Source: Clostridia bacterium (GTDB lineage Bacteria; Bacillota; Clostridia; Oscillospirales; CAG-272). From it: DNA of 7,465 nucleotides. The notes beneath the pieces were generated by a model, which made no database searches, was not told the origin of the DNA, and saw only the letters and a list, made by a program, of their open reading frames with translations. Location: assembly GCA_017420845.1 (NCBI GenBank), contig JAFQOC010000134.1:1-7465 (forward strand), written 5' to 3'. A program made the position numbers and the translations under genes. Below are positions 1-5,430 of this stretch, piece after piece. Numbering within the stretch: position 1 is the first letter of the stretch; the number at the start of each line of letters is the position of its first letter.

Positions 1-179
1 GAGGCGGCCTTCAGATAGCTTCCGATGAGCAAGGCGGCGGCAATCACCCCCACGGTCAGGAGCACGGCCGCCAGGATCCACCCAAGGTGGGCGGGACGGC
101 GGAGAACAATGCCCTTTTTCATGGCGCTTCGGGAGATCCGCCGTCTCTGGCGTGCTTCCCTGTTATGACGGATCGGCAT
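1..179 (-). CDS. N-terminus of a single-pass membrane protein of unknown function (partial, cut by window edge)
   Basis: Fifty-nine codons are open from an ATG at 179 to the window edge, so the C-terminal part is missing. The visible part has a very basic N-terminus (residues 1-29, rich in Arg and Lys) followed by a strong hydrophobic segment at about residues 33-56, which predicts a cytoplasmic N-terminus and one membrane anchor or uncleaved signal. The start is chosen because GAGG lies seven bases upstream on the minus strand; the in-frame ATG at 122 has no comparable ribosome binding site. The gene begins only 9 bases after the stop of the parvulin-like gene on the same strand, so the two are probably co-transcribed. 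I do not recognise the family from this fragment. An envelope or extracytoplasmic protein is the most that can be inferred. Confidence 0.6.
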   Translation of the reverse strand, partial: MPIRHNREARQRRRISRSAMKKGIVLRRPAHLGWILAAVLLTVGVIAAALLIGSYLKAA

Positions 180-188
180 GGGTCATCC

Positions 189-1277
189 TCACTCGATGGT
201 CAGAATGTCGATGCTTTGGCCGTACTCGTTGAAAACGACCACGCACTCGGGACGGAACTGATCCTCATAAATGCTGAGGCAAACGCTGTGATAGTTGTTC
301 AAAAGGTTCTGGGCGTTCTTGACAATATACTCCTCCTCCATGGGCAGGCGCATGATGACGAAGTTACCGCCCTTGCAGACCACGGGCTCGCTGACTCCCC
401 ACAGCTCCAGATCAAAGGCCGCCTCCTCGTATTCTTCATCCATCTCCCGACGGGTGAAGTAGTAGCCGTCACCGGTGATGGTTTGGAGATCGTCATTGAG
501 GGAGGAGCCGATGTACTCACTCAGCTTGGCACGACGCTCCTGCTCGTCCACAATGGCGCGCAGGGTGTCGCTGACCTCCTGCGCCTTGGCCAGATTGGCG
601 GCGGGATCCTCTCCCTCCACGTTCTCGATGTAGACGTGGAGGGTGCGGACGTAGTCCCCGCTGAACTCCACGTAATCCAGAAACTCACCGATGTTGTCAT
701 GACGGTAGGTGTAGAGATCATTATCCAACAGAGTGAAATAGATGGCGGACTCCAAATAACTGATCTCAATGGAAAAGCGAAGGTAATGCTCGGTCATCCA
801 GACCTCGTCCAGCCATGCCTCGTACTCCTTTTTGGTGTCAAACTCGGCCCGAAGCTCATCCATCTTCTGATCCACGTACTGATCCATATCCTTGCTCTTG
901 GTGGGGATCCCCAGCTGACGGCAGGTGGAAAGGACCACGTAGTTTTCGTTGAGCTTCTGGGAAACCAGCTCCTCCAGCTCCCCTCGGTGCTCCTCGGCGG
1001 TGGTGGGGTCATCCCAGATCCCCTCACCGTACTTTTCTTCCAGTGAATCCTTATAGAACAGAGTGACGAAGCGAAGCTCCTCATAGGGGATGTCGTAGCC
1101 GTTGCAGGTGGCCACGGTCTTTCGGTCGGCGGCCAGCTTCTTGTACTCCTCGCCGTTGGCAAGGATGAGTGACACCACCAGCGCCGCAACGGCGACCACG
1201 GCCAAAGCGACAATGAGAATGATGATTTTCTTTTTATTCTTCTTTTTGGGGGCAATATTCTTTTTTTCAGCAGACAT
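189..1277 (-). CDS. Membrane-anchored parvulin/PrsA-SurA-like foldase (peptidylprolyl isomerase-like)
   Basis: A 362-residue protein with a Lys-rich cytoplasmic N-terminus (residues 5-17), one transmembrane segment (about 18-40) and a large extracytoplasmic part. No lipobox cysteine follows the hydrophobic segment, so unlike PrsA it would be held by a membrane anchor. Residues 55-205 resemble the helical SurA_N-type chaperone region that starts with 'ATCNGYDIPYEEL'. Residues about 208-311 resemble a parvulin rotamase domain: 'RTLHVYI' matches the first conserved His strand (H214), and 'GDGYYF...EEAAFDL...GVSEPVV...GNFVIMRL' matches the domain end. The second conserved His, normally in a G-[YFW]-H-I motif, is replaced by Asn-Phe (305-306), so catalysis may be weak or lost and the role mainly chaperone. 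The ATG at 1277 has AAAGG seven bases upstream, and an extended -10 promoter lies about 40 bases upstream. Family assignment is by motif only. Confidence 0.7.
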   Translation of the reverse strand: MSAEKKNIAPKKKNKKKIIILIVALAVVAVAALVVSLILANGEEYKKLAADRKTVATCNGYDIPYEELRFVTLFYKDSLEEKYGEGIWDDPTTAEEHRGELEELVSQKLNENYVVLSTCRQLGIPTKSKDMDQYVDQKMDELRAEFDTKKEYEAWLDEVWMTEHYLRFSIEISYLESAIYFTLLDNDLYTYRHDNIGEFLDYVEFSGDYVRTLHVYIENVEGEDPAANLAKAQEVSDTLRAIVDEQERRAKLSEYIGSSLNDDLQTITGDGYYFTRREMDEEYEEAAFDLELWGVSEPVVCKGGNFVIMRLPMEEEYIVKNAQNLLNNYHSVCLSIYEDQFRPECVVVFNEYGQSIDILTIE

Positions 1278-1295
1278 GGCGAAGCCTTTCTTTGG

Positions 1296-1312
1296 TTTTG
1301 ATCATTTCAAAA
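1296..1312. repeat. Small inverted repeat over the predicted transcript start
   Basis: TTTTGA (1296-1301) and TCAAAA (1307-1312) form a perfect 6-bp inverted repeat with a 5-base centre. It lies directly downstream of the -10 element and upstream of the ribosome binding site of the parvulin-like gene, where a repressor could sit. The arms are AT-rich and short, so chance is a real alternative. Confidence 0.3.
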
Positions 1313-1316
1313 GAAT

Positions 1317-1325
1317 AGTATAACA
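1317..1325 (-). promoter_or_regulatory. Extended -10 promoter for the parvulin-like gene
   Basis: On the minus strand this reads TGTTATACT, an extended -10 element (TGn followed by TATACT), with transcription predicted to start near 1310. No good -35 hexamer is seen at 17-18 bp, which fits an extended -10 promoter. It implies that the parvulin-like gene and the next gene downstream can be transcribed independently of the two-component operon. Confidence 0.55.
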
Positions 1326-1394
1326 CGATAATATGACAGGGATATGAAGAATCGGGAAATTCCCCGCTTTTTCGGAAGCTTTCGTGAAACCGGT

Positions 1395-2855
1395 TTACTG
1401 CAAGGGCAAGAGCAGGGAGGCCGTAAAGGTCCTTCCGTCATTGCGGGTTTGGAAGCGTCCCTTCATCATCTCCATCATGTTGACACAGGTCTTGACACCG
1501 ATCTTGGTTCCCGTGGAGTGCTCCTCCGAAACACCGACGGTGTTGGAGAAGGACAGGGTAATGCCCTCCTCCCCTCGGGTTGCCAGAATGATCACGGGAT
1601 CGCGGCGGTCAGCGTACTTGGTCATGTTGTCGAAAACATTGTCGGTCACGCGGCGCAGGCAATCAATACGGACGCGGACCGTGTCCGTGGGAAGAATGGC
1701 GGAAAAATCGGTGGAGATCCGCAATCCCGCCGCTTCCATGGCGGGAATGTAGTCTCCGATCAGCTGCTCCAGCAAAAGCGGTGCCTCGAAAAGCTCCGAT
1801 TCGCCCTCCCCCTCGGTCTCCGAGCGGTTGAAGGCCCAGAAATACAGGAAGAGCTTATCCGACAGCCCCTTGATCTGCTCCGCCTTCTGGGTGCAGACCC
1901 GGATGTAGGCCCTCTGCTCCTCGGTAAGGTTACCGTTGTCGTGGCCAAGAATCTCCATATAGCCCAGCAGAGTGGTCAACGGGGTACGAATGTCGTGGGT
2001 CATAGAGGTCAAAAGATCGCTGTTGGCCTGCCATGCGCGCTCACGCTCCTCCACCCGTTGCAAAATGGTATGTCGCATGGTGTCCACGTCACCGGCCAGC
2101 TGACCGATCTCATCGTTACGGCGAGTCCCGATAACGGCGTTCAGATCTCCGCTGCTGATGGTCTCCACCTCTCGGGACAAGGCCACGATGGAGCGGGTCT
2201 GATTATGGTAGTACACCATGAGGGTAATAAAGAAAATGCATATGGCGATCAAAACGCCGCCGATAATGATGCCGTCGGTACCCGTGGACAGGGAGTAGTC
2301 GGTAACGGCTACGGTGTGAATGCCGTTGGCGAAAAGGACCACGTAGACCATGCTGTTGGCATCGTTGCTCACAACCGATCCGTCTTCGCCGGAGCCCACC
2401 CTGTCGAAGAAGGGCTGCATATCCGGTTGGGCACCGCCCTCCCACAGCTCACCGTCCGCGGCACCGAACATTTCGTCGCCCTTGTTGAAAACTGTAAGAT
2501 ATACCGAACGTGTGCGCCGAGTCCATCGCACCACCTCCGCGGTGTCGTCGGCACGAATGTTTTCCTCGGCTACGTAGGCGGCAAAATTTCGTATGTAGTT
2601 CTCCAGACGGGCCTCCACACGCTCGGGCTTGGAGTGCTCCCGTCGATAGACCTGCAGAGCCGCGGGAATGGCAATAAGGGCCACCATAACCACCACCAGA
2701 GCGGTGATGATCATGAATACCGTGAATTTTATACGCATGGACAAAAACCGTTTGCCGTTCGGCATGATCTTTCTGCTCATGAATGAGGAGAGCAACCGCC
2801 TCCATCCCGGAATCTCATCGCCCTTTGTCCTGTTGGTTTTCTTTCTGTCAGTCAA
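1395..2855 (-). CDS. Two-component sensor histidine kinase (HAMP, HisKA, degenerate ATPase G-box)
   Basis: A 486-residue membrane sensor kinase. Segments at about 44-67 and 195-216 are transmembrane and enclose an extracytoplasmic sensor of about 125 residues. A HAMP linker follows (about 217-270, with 'NDEIGQLAGDVDTM'), then a HisKA helix with the phospho-acceptor H287 in 'SMTHDIRTPL'. The ATPase domain shows an N-box at 401-415 ('RVTDNVFDNMTKYA'; N406 and N410). The canonical DxGxG G1 box is absent: the segment reads 'LSFSNTVGVS' and leads into 'GTKIGVKTC', a compact lid seen in a subset of Firmicute kinases. The start is TTG at 2855, overlapping the regulator's stop by 8 bases, with AAAGGGG seven bases upstream; later ATGs lack a well-placed ribosome binding site. 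Signal and target genes cannot be read from sequence. Its partner is the regulator immediately upstream. Confidence 0.93.
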   Translation of the reverse strand: MTDRKKTNRTKGDEIPGWRRLLSSFMSRKIMPNGKRFLSMRIKFTVFMIITALVVVMVALIAIPAALQVYRREHSKPERVEARLENYIRNFAAYVAEENIRADDTAEVVRWTRRTRSVYLTVFNKGDEMFGAADGELWEGGAQPDMQPFFDRVGSGEDGSVVSNDANSMVYVVLFANGIHTVAVTDYSLSTGTDGIIIGGVLIAICIFFITLMVYYHNQTRSIVALSREVETISSGDLNAVIGTRRNDEIGQLAGDVDTMRHTILQRVEERERAWQANSDLLTSMTHDIRTPLTTLLGYMEILGHDNGNLTEEQRAYIRVCTQKAEQIKGLSDKLFLYFWAFNRSETEGEGESELFEAPLLLEQLIGDYIPAMEAAGLRISTDFSAILPTDTVRVRIDCLRRVTDNVFDNMTKYADRRDPVIILATRGEEGITLSFSNTVGVSEEHSTGTKIGVKTCVNMMEMMKGRFQTRNDGRTFTASLLLPLQ

Positions 2856-3570
2856 TGCGATACCCCTTTCCCCAAACGGTGCGGATCAAGGTCGGGCTGG
2901 AGGGATCCTTTTCCAGCTTACGGCGAAGATTGGCCACGTGGACGATAACGGTATTGGAGGAGCTGGGCAGGTATGCCTCCTTCCAGACCTCCTCATAAAG
3001 GGTGGCAGGGGAGAGATTCTGCCCCCGGGAGCCTGCCAGGCAGGCGAAAAGCTCATACTCCCGCTCGGTCAGCATGACTCGTTCCCCCTCCCGATAAACA
3101 GTCTGTTCCTCGGGGGCCCAGACCACTCCTCCCGGGAAGGAGCGCGCGTTATCCTCCTCGACGGAGGCTTGAACGGTGGAGCGATACAGCTCGTAGCGGG
3201 ACAGCATTGCGCGGATCTTAAGCTTGAGATCGATGGCGTGAAAGGGCTTGGTGATGTAGTCGTCAGCCCCGCTGTCGTAAGCAGCGGTCTTGTCGACATC
3301 CGAGGAGCGGGCGGTTAAAAACAGGATCGGTGCGTTGGTATGGACACGAATGGCGGCGGCGGCGATGATGCCGTCCATATGGGGCATCATGATGTCCAGC
3401 ACAATGAGGGACAGCTCTCCGGCCAGCTCCCGAGCGATGCTCACGGCTTTTTCGCCGTCGGAGGCCTCTACCACCCGATAGCCGTCCTTTTCCAGAAGAA
3501 TGCGGAGAAGATCACGAATATCAGCTTCGTCATCGACTATGAGGATCAAAGGGGTATGGGACAGGCTCAT
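2848..3570 (-). CDS. OmpR/PhoB-family response regulator
   Basis: A 240-residue transcription factor of standard length for the family. The receiver domain (about 6-122) has the acidic pocket D13-D14, phospho-acceptor D59 in 'IVLDIMMP', switch T86 in 'FLTAR' and K108 in 'YITKPF'. The C-terminal winged-helix domain (about 147-239) has 'LTEREYELF', a recognition helix around 'NTVIVHVANLRRKLE' (206-220) and the closing wing 'IRTVWGKGYRID'. All key residues are present, so it should be phosphorylated by the kinase encoded next. The ATG at 3570 has AGGAG about seven bases upstream. The gene is first in its operon, behind a good sigma-A-type promoter, and diverges from hprK. A 10-bp-spaced direct repeat upstream (3654-3671) is a candidate site for autoregulation. 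Target genes are unknown. Confidence 0.95.
   Translation of the reverse strand: MSLSHTPLILIVDDEADIRDLLRILLEKDGYRVVEASDGEKAVSIARELAGELSLIVLDIMMPHMDGIIAAAAIRVHTNAPILFLTARSSDVDKTAAYDSGADDYITKPFHAIDLKLKIRAMLSRYELYRSTVQASVEEDNARSFPGGVVWAPEEQTVYREGERVMLTEREYELFACLAGSRGQNLSPATLYEEVWKEAYLPSSSNTVIVHVANLRRKLEKDPSSPTLIRTVWGKGYRID
2863..2869 (-). promoter_or_regulatory. Ribosome binding site that decides the TTG start of the histidine kinase
   Basis: AAAGGGG on the minus strand lies seven bases before the TTG at 2855, inside the end of the response-regulator gene. It supports TTG over the in-frame ATGs at 2780, 2765 and 2738 and suggests translational coupling of the pair. Confidence 0.5.
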
Positions 3571-3594
3571 GCCAGCTCTCCTTTCGGTTCGGGT

Positions 3595-3614
3595 ATTTTT
3601 CTCCCTCCATTATA
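3595..3614 (-). repeat. Arm 1 of a 20-bp inverted repeat shared by the two divergent promoters
   Basis: Read on the minus strand this is TATAATGGAGG, then G, then AGAAAAAT, covering the -10 box and the first transcribed bases of the response-regulator operon. It matches 3722-3741 on the plus strand at 19 of 20 positions (G versus A at position 12). Confidence 0.7.
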
Positions 3615-3637
3615 AACGAAAATCCCCTTTTTTGCAA
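3609..3637 (-). promoter_or_regulatory. Sigma-A-type promoter of the two-component operon
   Basis: On the minus strand TTGCAA (3632-3637) is followed by exactly 17 bp and then TATAAT (3609-3614). The -10 is perfect and the -35 matches TTGACA at four of six positions. The start of transcription would be near 3602, giving a leader of about 32 bases before the regulator's ATG at 3570. Confidence 0.75.
3621..3635. repeat. Copy 1 of a direct repeat lying across the -35 region (response-regulator side)
   Basis: AATCCCC followed by six T and GC. It covers part of the -35 and spacer of the minus-strand promoter. It resembles 3691-3707 with two one-base length differences. Confidence 0.4.
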
Positions 3638-3653
3638 GAGGTGGACGGGATAA

Positions 3654-3671
3654 TTCACAATTCTTCATAAT
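3654..3671. promoter_or_regulatory. Candidate response-regulator operator (10-bp direct repeat)
   Basis: TTCACAAT (3654-3661) and TTCATAAT (3664-3671) repeat with a start-to-start distance of exactly 10 bp, and a weak third copy (ATCTGAAA, 3674-3681) keeps the phase. OmpR/PhoB-family regulators usually bind tandem half-sites with 10-11 bp periodicity. The pair lies about 17 bp upstream of the -35 of the regulator's own promoter. The region is AT-rich, so this is only a candidate. Confidence 0.3.
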
Positions 3672-3690
3672 AAATCTGAAATTTTTTTCC

Positions 3691-3707
3691 AATCCCCCTT
3701 TATTTGC
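3691..3707. repeat. Copy 2 of a direct repeat lying across the -35 region (hprK side)
   Basis: AATCCCCC, then TTTATTTGC. It covers the place where the hprK -35 would sit, 17 bp from the -10 at 3722. It resembles 3621-3635 apart from one extra C and one extra A. Confidence 0.4.
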
Positions 3708-3718
3708 GTTGTTTTTTG

Positions 3719-3727
3719 TGGTATAAT
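3719..3727 (+). promoter_or_regulatory. Extended -10 promoter of the hprK operon
   Basis: TGGTATAAT is a perfect extended -10 element. The hexamer 17 bp upstream (3699-3704, TTTATT) is a poor -35. Transcription would start near 3734, giving a short leader of about 25 bases that carries the ribosome binding site. Confidence 0.65.
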
Positions 3728-3741
3728 GGAGGAAGAAAAAT
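3722..3741 (+). repeat. Arm 2 of a 20-bp inverted repeat shared by the two divergent promoters
   Basis: Read on the plus strand this is TATAATGGAGG, then A, then AGAAAAAT, covering the -10 box and first transcribed bases of the hprK operon. It mirrors the sequence at 3595-3614 on the other strand with a single mismatch. The arms enclose 107 bp of AT-rich DNA. Confidence 0.7.
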
Positions 3742-3743
3742 CC

Positions 3744-3750
3744 AAGGAGG
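3744..3750 (+). promoter_or_regulatory. Ribosome binding site that decides the hprK start
   Basis: AAGGAGG lies eight bases before the ATG at 3759, an ideal distance. It rules out the in-frame ATG at 3726, which falls inside the -10 box and could not be on the transcript. Confidence 0.85.
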
Positions 3751-3758
3751 CTTTTGCC

Positions 3759-4691
3759 ATGGAAGAAGTATATTCGATCCCCCTATCCCGACTTTGTGAG
3801 GAGTTCGGACTGGAGAAGGTCTATACCCCTGATAATTTTGAGGAGATTATGATCACCACCCCCGAGATCAGCCGTCCCGGTCTGGCTCTGGCCGGCTTTT
3901 ATGAGATCTTTGACGCCGCCCGTATTCAGGTCATCGGATACGCCGAGCACCGCTATATGGAGACCCTGTCTCCTGAGGTGCGCCGCCAGAATATCACCAA
4001 CTACATGGAGATGAGCCCCGTCGCCGTGGTCTACTCCACGGGCGCGCCCATTTTTGAGGAAATGCTGGAGGCCGCCGCCCGCGTGGGCGTGCCCATTCTC
4101 CGTTCCCAGGAAAAAACCAGCCCTCTGATGGCCACCATGATCGCCTCCCTCAACAACCATCTGGGTCCCCGCATCACCCGTCATGGCGTGCTGGTGGAGG
4201 TCTACGGCGAGGGTTTGCTCCTGCTGGGCGACAGCGGCGTCGGTAAGTCCGAGACCGCCATCGAGCTGGTCAAGCGCGGCCACCGTCTCATCGCCGACGA
4301 CGCCGTGGAAATCAAGCGAGTCTCCTCCAAGACGCTTGTTGGTACCGCTCCCGACATCATCCGCCACTACGTGGAGCTCCGCGGTATCGGTATCGTGGAC
4401 GTCCGCCGCCTCTTCGGTATGGGTGCTGTCAAGATGACGGAGCGGATAGACTTGATTATCAATTTGGAAACATGGATTCAAGGCAAAATGTACGACCGCC
4501 TGGGTCTGGATGAGGAAACCACCAATATTCTGGGTCTGGAGATCCCCTCCATCACCATTCCCGTCAAGCCCGGTCGAAACCTGGCCATCATTCTGGAGAT
4601 CGCCGCCATGAACAACCGCCAGAAGAAGATGGGCTACAACACCGCCGAGGAGTTCAACAAGAAGCTCATGGGGCAGATGGGTCTGGACTGA
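3759..4691 (+). CDS. hprK: HPr kinase/phosphorylase
   Basis: HprK phosphorylates the phosphocarrier HPr on Ser46 using ATP (or pyrophosphate) and reverses this by phosphorolysis; in Firmicutes this controls carbon catabolite repression and PTS sugar uptake in the cytoplasm. At 310 residues the protein has the family's usual length. The N-terminal domain (about 1-130) is followed by the catalytic core: 'RHGVLVEVYG' with H141, Walker A 'GDSGVGKS' (157-164), the acidic pair D180-D181 in 'LIADDAV', and the HprK signature 'ELRGIGIVDVRRLFGMGAVK' (206-225). 'YDRLG' (245-249) and the 'IPVKPGRNLAIILE' segment (267-280) complete the C-terminal part. All residues known to matter are present, so it should be active. 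The start at 3759 is set by AAGGAGG eight bases upstream. It diverges from the two-component operon and overlaps the PPTase gene downstream by one base. Confidence 0.98.
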   Translation: MEEVYSIPLSRLCEEFGLEKVYTPDNFEEIMITTPEISRPGLALAGFYEIFDAARIQVIGYAEHRYMETLSPEVRRQNITNYMEMSPVAVVYSTGAPIFEEMLEAAARVGVPILRSQEKTSPLMATMIASLNNHLGPRITRHGVLVEVYGEGLLLLGDSGVGKSETAIELVKRGHRLIADDAVEIKRVSSKTLVGTAPDIIRHYVELRGIGIVDVRRLFGMGAVKMTERIDLIINLETWIQGKMYDRLGLDEETTNILGLEIPSITIPVKPGRNLAIILEIAAMNNRQKKMGYNTAEEFNKKLMGQMGLD

Positions 4692-5386
4692 TGGCCTATC
4701 CCCTTTACCTGACGGTACGCCCCGCCCCCAAGCCCGAGGATATTCCCCTCCTGCGAAAAGAATTGGAAGCAGCCTTTCCCCATGAGGATAATCTTTCCTA
4801 CCTGGACATCCTCTGCAACGCATCTCTCCCCCGGGTGGCGGCGGAACGGTTGGGGGCGCTTGCCCTGCTTCCTTCCCTGTTCAGGGAGGCGGGGATGGAT
4901 TCCAAGTCCCTGATCCTGCGCCGTAACGAGCGGGGGAGACCTTATTGCGATACCGTCAACGGATCCCCTACGGGCTTTGACTTCAACCTGTCCCATGCGG
5001 CAGCCCATATCGCGGGCGCGCTGCTGGTGGGAGAGGGCAAGGTCGGCGTAGACGTGGAGGAGCCCATCCCCCCAAAACGGGCCTTGCCCCTCATCCGCCG
5101 CTACTGCAGCGAGGGCGAGCTGGCTCTGTTGGACGGGTTGCCTGTCGATGAAAATCTCGCCGCCCGCTTCTTTACCTCTACGTGGGTGGAACGGGAGGCC
5201 ATCGCCAAGCAGGAGGGAGGGGGAATGCCACTGCGCTTCGATACGACTGATCTCCCCATCGGCGTTACACTATGGAGCGGTCATCTGACTCATACCGAGA
5301 CCGCAGTAGCCCTGTGCGCCCCCGTAAAAAACGCGCCCAACCGTCCCCGCCTGACAGCGGATTCTCTTACGGTTTCCTTCCCATAA
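4691..5386 (+). CDS. Sfp-type 4'-phosphopantetheinyl transferase superfamily protein
   Basis: This family moves the phosphopantetheine arm from coenzyme A to a serine of acyl, peptidyl or aryl carrier proteins. The 231-residue length fits the two-lobed Sfp type rather than the roughly 120-residue AcpS. Visible motifs in order are 'NERGRPY' (79-85), 'FDFNLSHAA' (96-104), the Mg-binding 'GVDVEE' (119-124; D121, E123) and 'WVEREAIAK' (165-173; W165, E169, K173), where Arg replaces the usual Lys before Glu. The ATG shares its A with the hprK stop (TGATG) and lacks a strong ribosome binding site of its own, so translation is probably coupled to hprK. No carrier protein, NRPS or PKS gene is visible here, so the substrate is unknown; it may serve the fatty-acid acyl carrier protein. 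A terminator hairpin follows directly. Confidence 0.9.
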   Translation: MAYPLYLTVRPAPKPEDIPLLRKELEAAFPHEDNLSYLDILCNASLPRVAAERLGALALLPSLFREAGMDSKSLILRRNERGRPYCDTVNGSPTGFDFNLSHAAAHIAGALLVGEGKVGVDVEEPIPPKRALPLIRRYCSEGELALLDGLPVDENLAARFFTSTWVEREAIAKQEGGGMPLRFDTTDLPIGVTLWSGHLTHTETAVALCAPVKNAPNRPRLTADSLTVSFP

Positions 5387-5391
5387 AACAA

Positions 5392-5421
5392 CCTCCCCAT
5401 GACGTTTCCGTCTCGGGGAGG
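5392..5421. terminator. Bidirectional intrinsic terminator between convergent genes
   Basis: CCTCCCC (5392-5398) pairs with GGGGAGG (5415-5421); inside, GACG (5401-5404) pairs with CGTC (5409-5412) around a TTTC loop, separated by a 2x2 mismatch. On the minus strand the stem is followed by TTGTTTTAT, a fair U-tract, and it begins 10 bases after the amidase stop. On the plus strand the tract (CTTTCTGT) is weaker. It sits between the stops of the PPTase (5386) and amidase (5431) genes and probably serves both. Confidence 0.8.
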
Positions 5422-5430
5422 CTTTCTGTA

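Noticed and set aside
87..1046. 319-residue open frame on the plus strand over the parvulin-like gene
   Set aside because: Leu/Val/Gly-rich mirror of Glu/Asp/Lys-rich coding on the other strand, with no ribosome binding site and no known motif.
1353..1366. Small hairpin CGGGAAATTCCCCG after the histidine kinase stop, as a terminator
   Set aside because: The stem is only 4-5 bp and is followed by ATTCTTCAT rather than a U-tract. It may slow polymerase but I cannot support a terminator.
1344..2786. 480-residue open frame on the plus strand, antisense to the histidine kinase
   Set aside because: It is the shadow of a GC-rich gene. It lacks recognisable motifs and a ribosome binding site, while the opposite strand encodes a complete kinase with all main motifs.
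3726..3758. Earlier in-frame ATG for hprK, adding 11 residues
   Set aside because: The ATG overlaps the TATAAT box, so it lies upstream of the likely transcript start, and AAGGAGG is placed for the ATG at 3759.
3783..4823. 346-residue open frame antisense to hprK
   Set aside because: The plus strand carries an unmistakable HprK; the antisense frame has His/Gly/Asp-rich composition typical of reversed codons and no domain.
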